From NCBI GenBank assembly GCA_013399895.1, contig VXBA01010948.1, forward strand, positions 1,834-65,833: a stretch of DNA of 64,000 nucleotides, in the 5' to 3' direction. The DNA comes from Serilophus lunatus (Eukaryota; Chordata; Aves; Passeriformes; Eurylaimidae). Of the stretch, positions 62,976 to 64,000 are shown one piece after another (positions within the stretch are counted from its first letter, which is position 1; every line of letters starts with the position of its first letter). A program made the position numbers and the translations under genes. The notes beneath the pieces were generated by a model. That model made no database searches. It had not been told where the DNA came from and saw nothing but the letters and a program-made list of their open reading frames with translations.

Positions 62976-63513
62976 TGTGTAGGTGAGACTATAATTTTAA
63001 TAATGTACAAATAAAACCTCATTGACAGTATGAGTATTTCCAGCAATTAATGCTGGAAAGGTTAGGCATGGATCCTTTGTTGGGTCTCTGTGCTCTAGTG
63101 ATGCCTTGAGGTTTTTCCTTATATTTTTGGGGATTTTAGTCTGACTATATAGTTTGAATTATAAGTTTTATTGAGAGGCCTTTTCCTGAATGTTTACATT
63201 CTTCTCTAAAGATAACAAAGGTAGCAAGACAAAATATAGGCCTAGAACTCCTGGAGCTGTTTCAGAGGGAGGCAAATTCGGGGTGGGTACAGGAAATAAG
63301 AAAGTTTCTGGTTGGGTACTTTGGGGACATAGGTGTTAGACAAGCTTTGGTTGGATACTTAAAGGGATGGATGGTTTTGAAGGTTATAAATGTAAGCTGA
63401 TAATTGTTTTTTCACGTGCTTGGACCCTGGACGACTCCCAGTAAATGCTGCACTTTTCCTTTTACCTCTATTAATTTGTGTTGTGGTTTTTATTCCCCTT
63501 TTGATTTCAGGCA
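62976..63513 (+). mobile_element. Solo LTR (ERVK-like), 538 bp
   Basis: The block starts TGTGTAGG, ends TTCAGGCA and is flanked by a perfect 6-bp duplication TCACTA (62970-62975 and 63514-63519). In + orientation it has a TATA box (ttataaatg, TATAAA at 63385-63390) and, about 55 bases later, a weakened poly(A) signal (AGTAAA, 63440-63445), the normal order for U3-R-U5. The end region (ggaccctggacgactccc, then ttgtggtttttattcccc) has the look of a bird retroviral R/U5. No viral genes adjoin it. The six-base duplication points to a class II retrovirus; the family name is inferred. Confidence 0.82.
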
Positions 63514-63519
63514 TCACTA
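63514..63519. repeat. Target-site duplication, right copy (TCACTA)
   Basis: Exact match to 62970-62975, directly after the CA end of the LTR. Confidence 0.85.
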
Positions 63520-64000
63520 GCAACAGTGACTTGCTTCACTACTGTATGTAAAGTGGTTTGTTGTTCTAAGAGCAGTAAAGTGTTTTGTTGTTTGACTGTT
63601 ATAAAGGTTGTGTAATTCAGATGTGCTGATCAAAATCACTTGAGCACTCCATTGGTCTCAGCCCAAGGCTCCTCACTGCTCAGTGTCCAGCTGGAGGGAG
63701 GGGGGCTGCTTTTTTTTTTTTTCTGCATTATCAGCAGAGCAGGAATGCTCTGGCTGCAGGAATGCCACAGTACCACGTCTCAGCTGAGAAGCAACCACTC
63801 TTTAAAATTGATCTGGCATGACATGAGGTGCTTGAATTTTTGGAAAAGGAACAATGAACTCTGTTGAAGGACCCACAGTCACTCAGTTTGTTTTAAGATT
63901 AAAAATTTAAGATTGGGATTCCTATCACGTAAATTTAGCTTTTCAGGAGTCAGGCATCTAATCTAAGCCAGCCATGTTGTCTGTCTGTCTGGTCAGAGGA
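63520..64000. other. Non-coding DNA, nothing recognised
   Basis: A 13-base T run at about 63710-63722 is the only feature. The 75-codon frame at 63640-63867 (+) crosses it and is not credible. Confidence 0.6.

Noticed and set aside
1..64000. CRISPR arrays, bacterial operons, phage genes or a toxin-antitoxin-type system
   Set aside because: Vertebrate repeat content, low CpG and lack of dense coding exclude a prokaryotic source. No regularly spaced short repeats other than the minisatellite and microsatellite.

Overview
The window reads as non-coding DNA from a bird, most probably a passerine (songbird). No host protein-coding exon could be supported on either strand. Open frames are short and scattered. 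The few long ones lie in GC-rich or repetitive DNA. The lineage call rests on the repeats: five CR1-type LINE fragments with the typical bird 3'-end sequence (15607-15790, 33742-34015, 38425-38790, 42842-43930, 57628-57805), bird-type endogenous retrovirus (ERV) and LTR remains, and at 61727-61868 a SINE with an isoleucine-tRNA-like head joined to a CR1-like tail, the architecture of the songbird SINE family TguSINE1.

Layout. Positions 1-1490 are GC-rich and carry a minus-strand promoter (GC box, CCAAT, TATA), possibly retroviral. A pyrimidine/purine switch follows at 1492-1652. From 1715 to about 5608 lies a decayed minus-strand retrovirus-like element (gag-like, protease, reverse transcriptase, RNase H; no integrase or env seen). 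It is interrupted by a solo LTR (3209-3569) with a perfect 6-bp target duplication, and probably by a second LTR on the other strand (4241-5003). Next comes a minisatellite with units of exactly 146 bp (5657-6286), whose first unit contains the only N in the window, and a 43-bp direct repeat pair (6287-6518).

From 6530 to the end the DNA is mostly unique-looking intergenic or intronic sequence. It is punctuated by the CR1 pieces, a CpG island (about 17430-17880) with a possible first exon and CTCF-like site, a TA/TATG microsatellite (35597-35670), a 1030-bp LTR (51309-52338) with a 4-bp flanking duplication, a CTCF-like motif (55541-55553), the SINE, and a 538-bp solo LTR (62976-63513) with a perfect 6-bp duplication.

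Nothing suggests a working multi-gene system. The main content is a record of repeated insertion: an old element hit by at least one later one, plus separate LTR, LINE and SINE insertions. The most rewarding items are the LTR insertions whose ends can be fixed by target-site duplications, the 146-bp array, the CpG island at 17.4-17.9 kb and the promoter near position 600. Family names are from recognition only; no database search was run.
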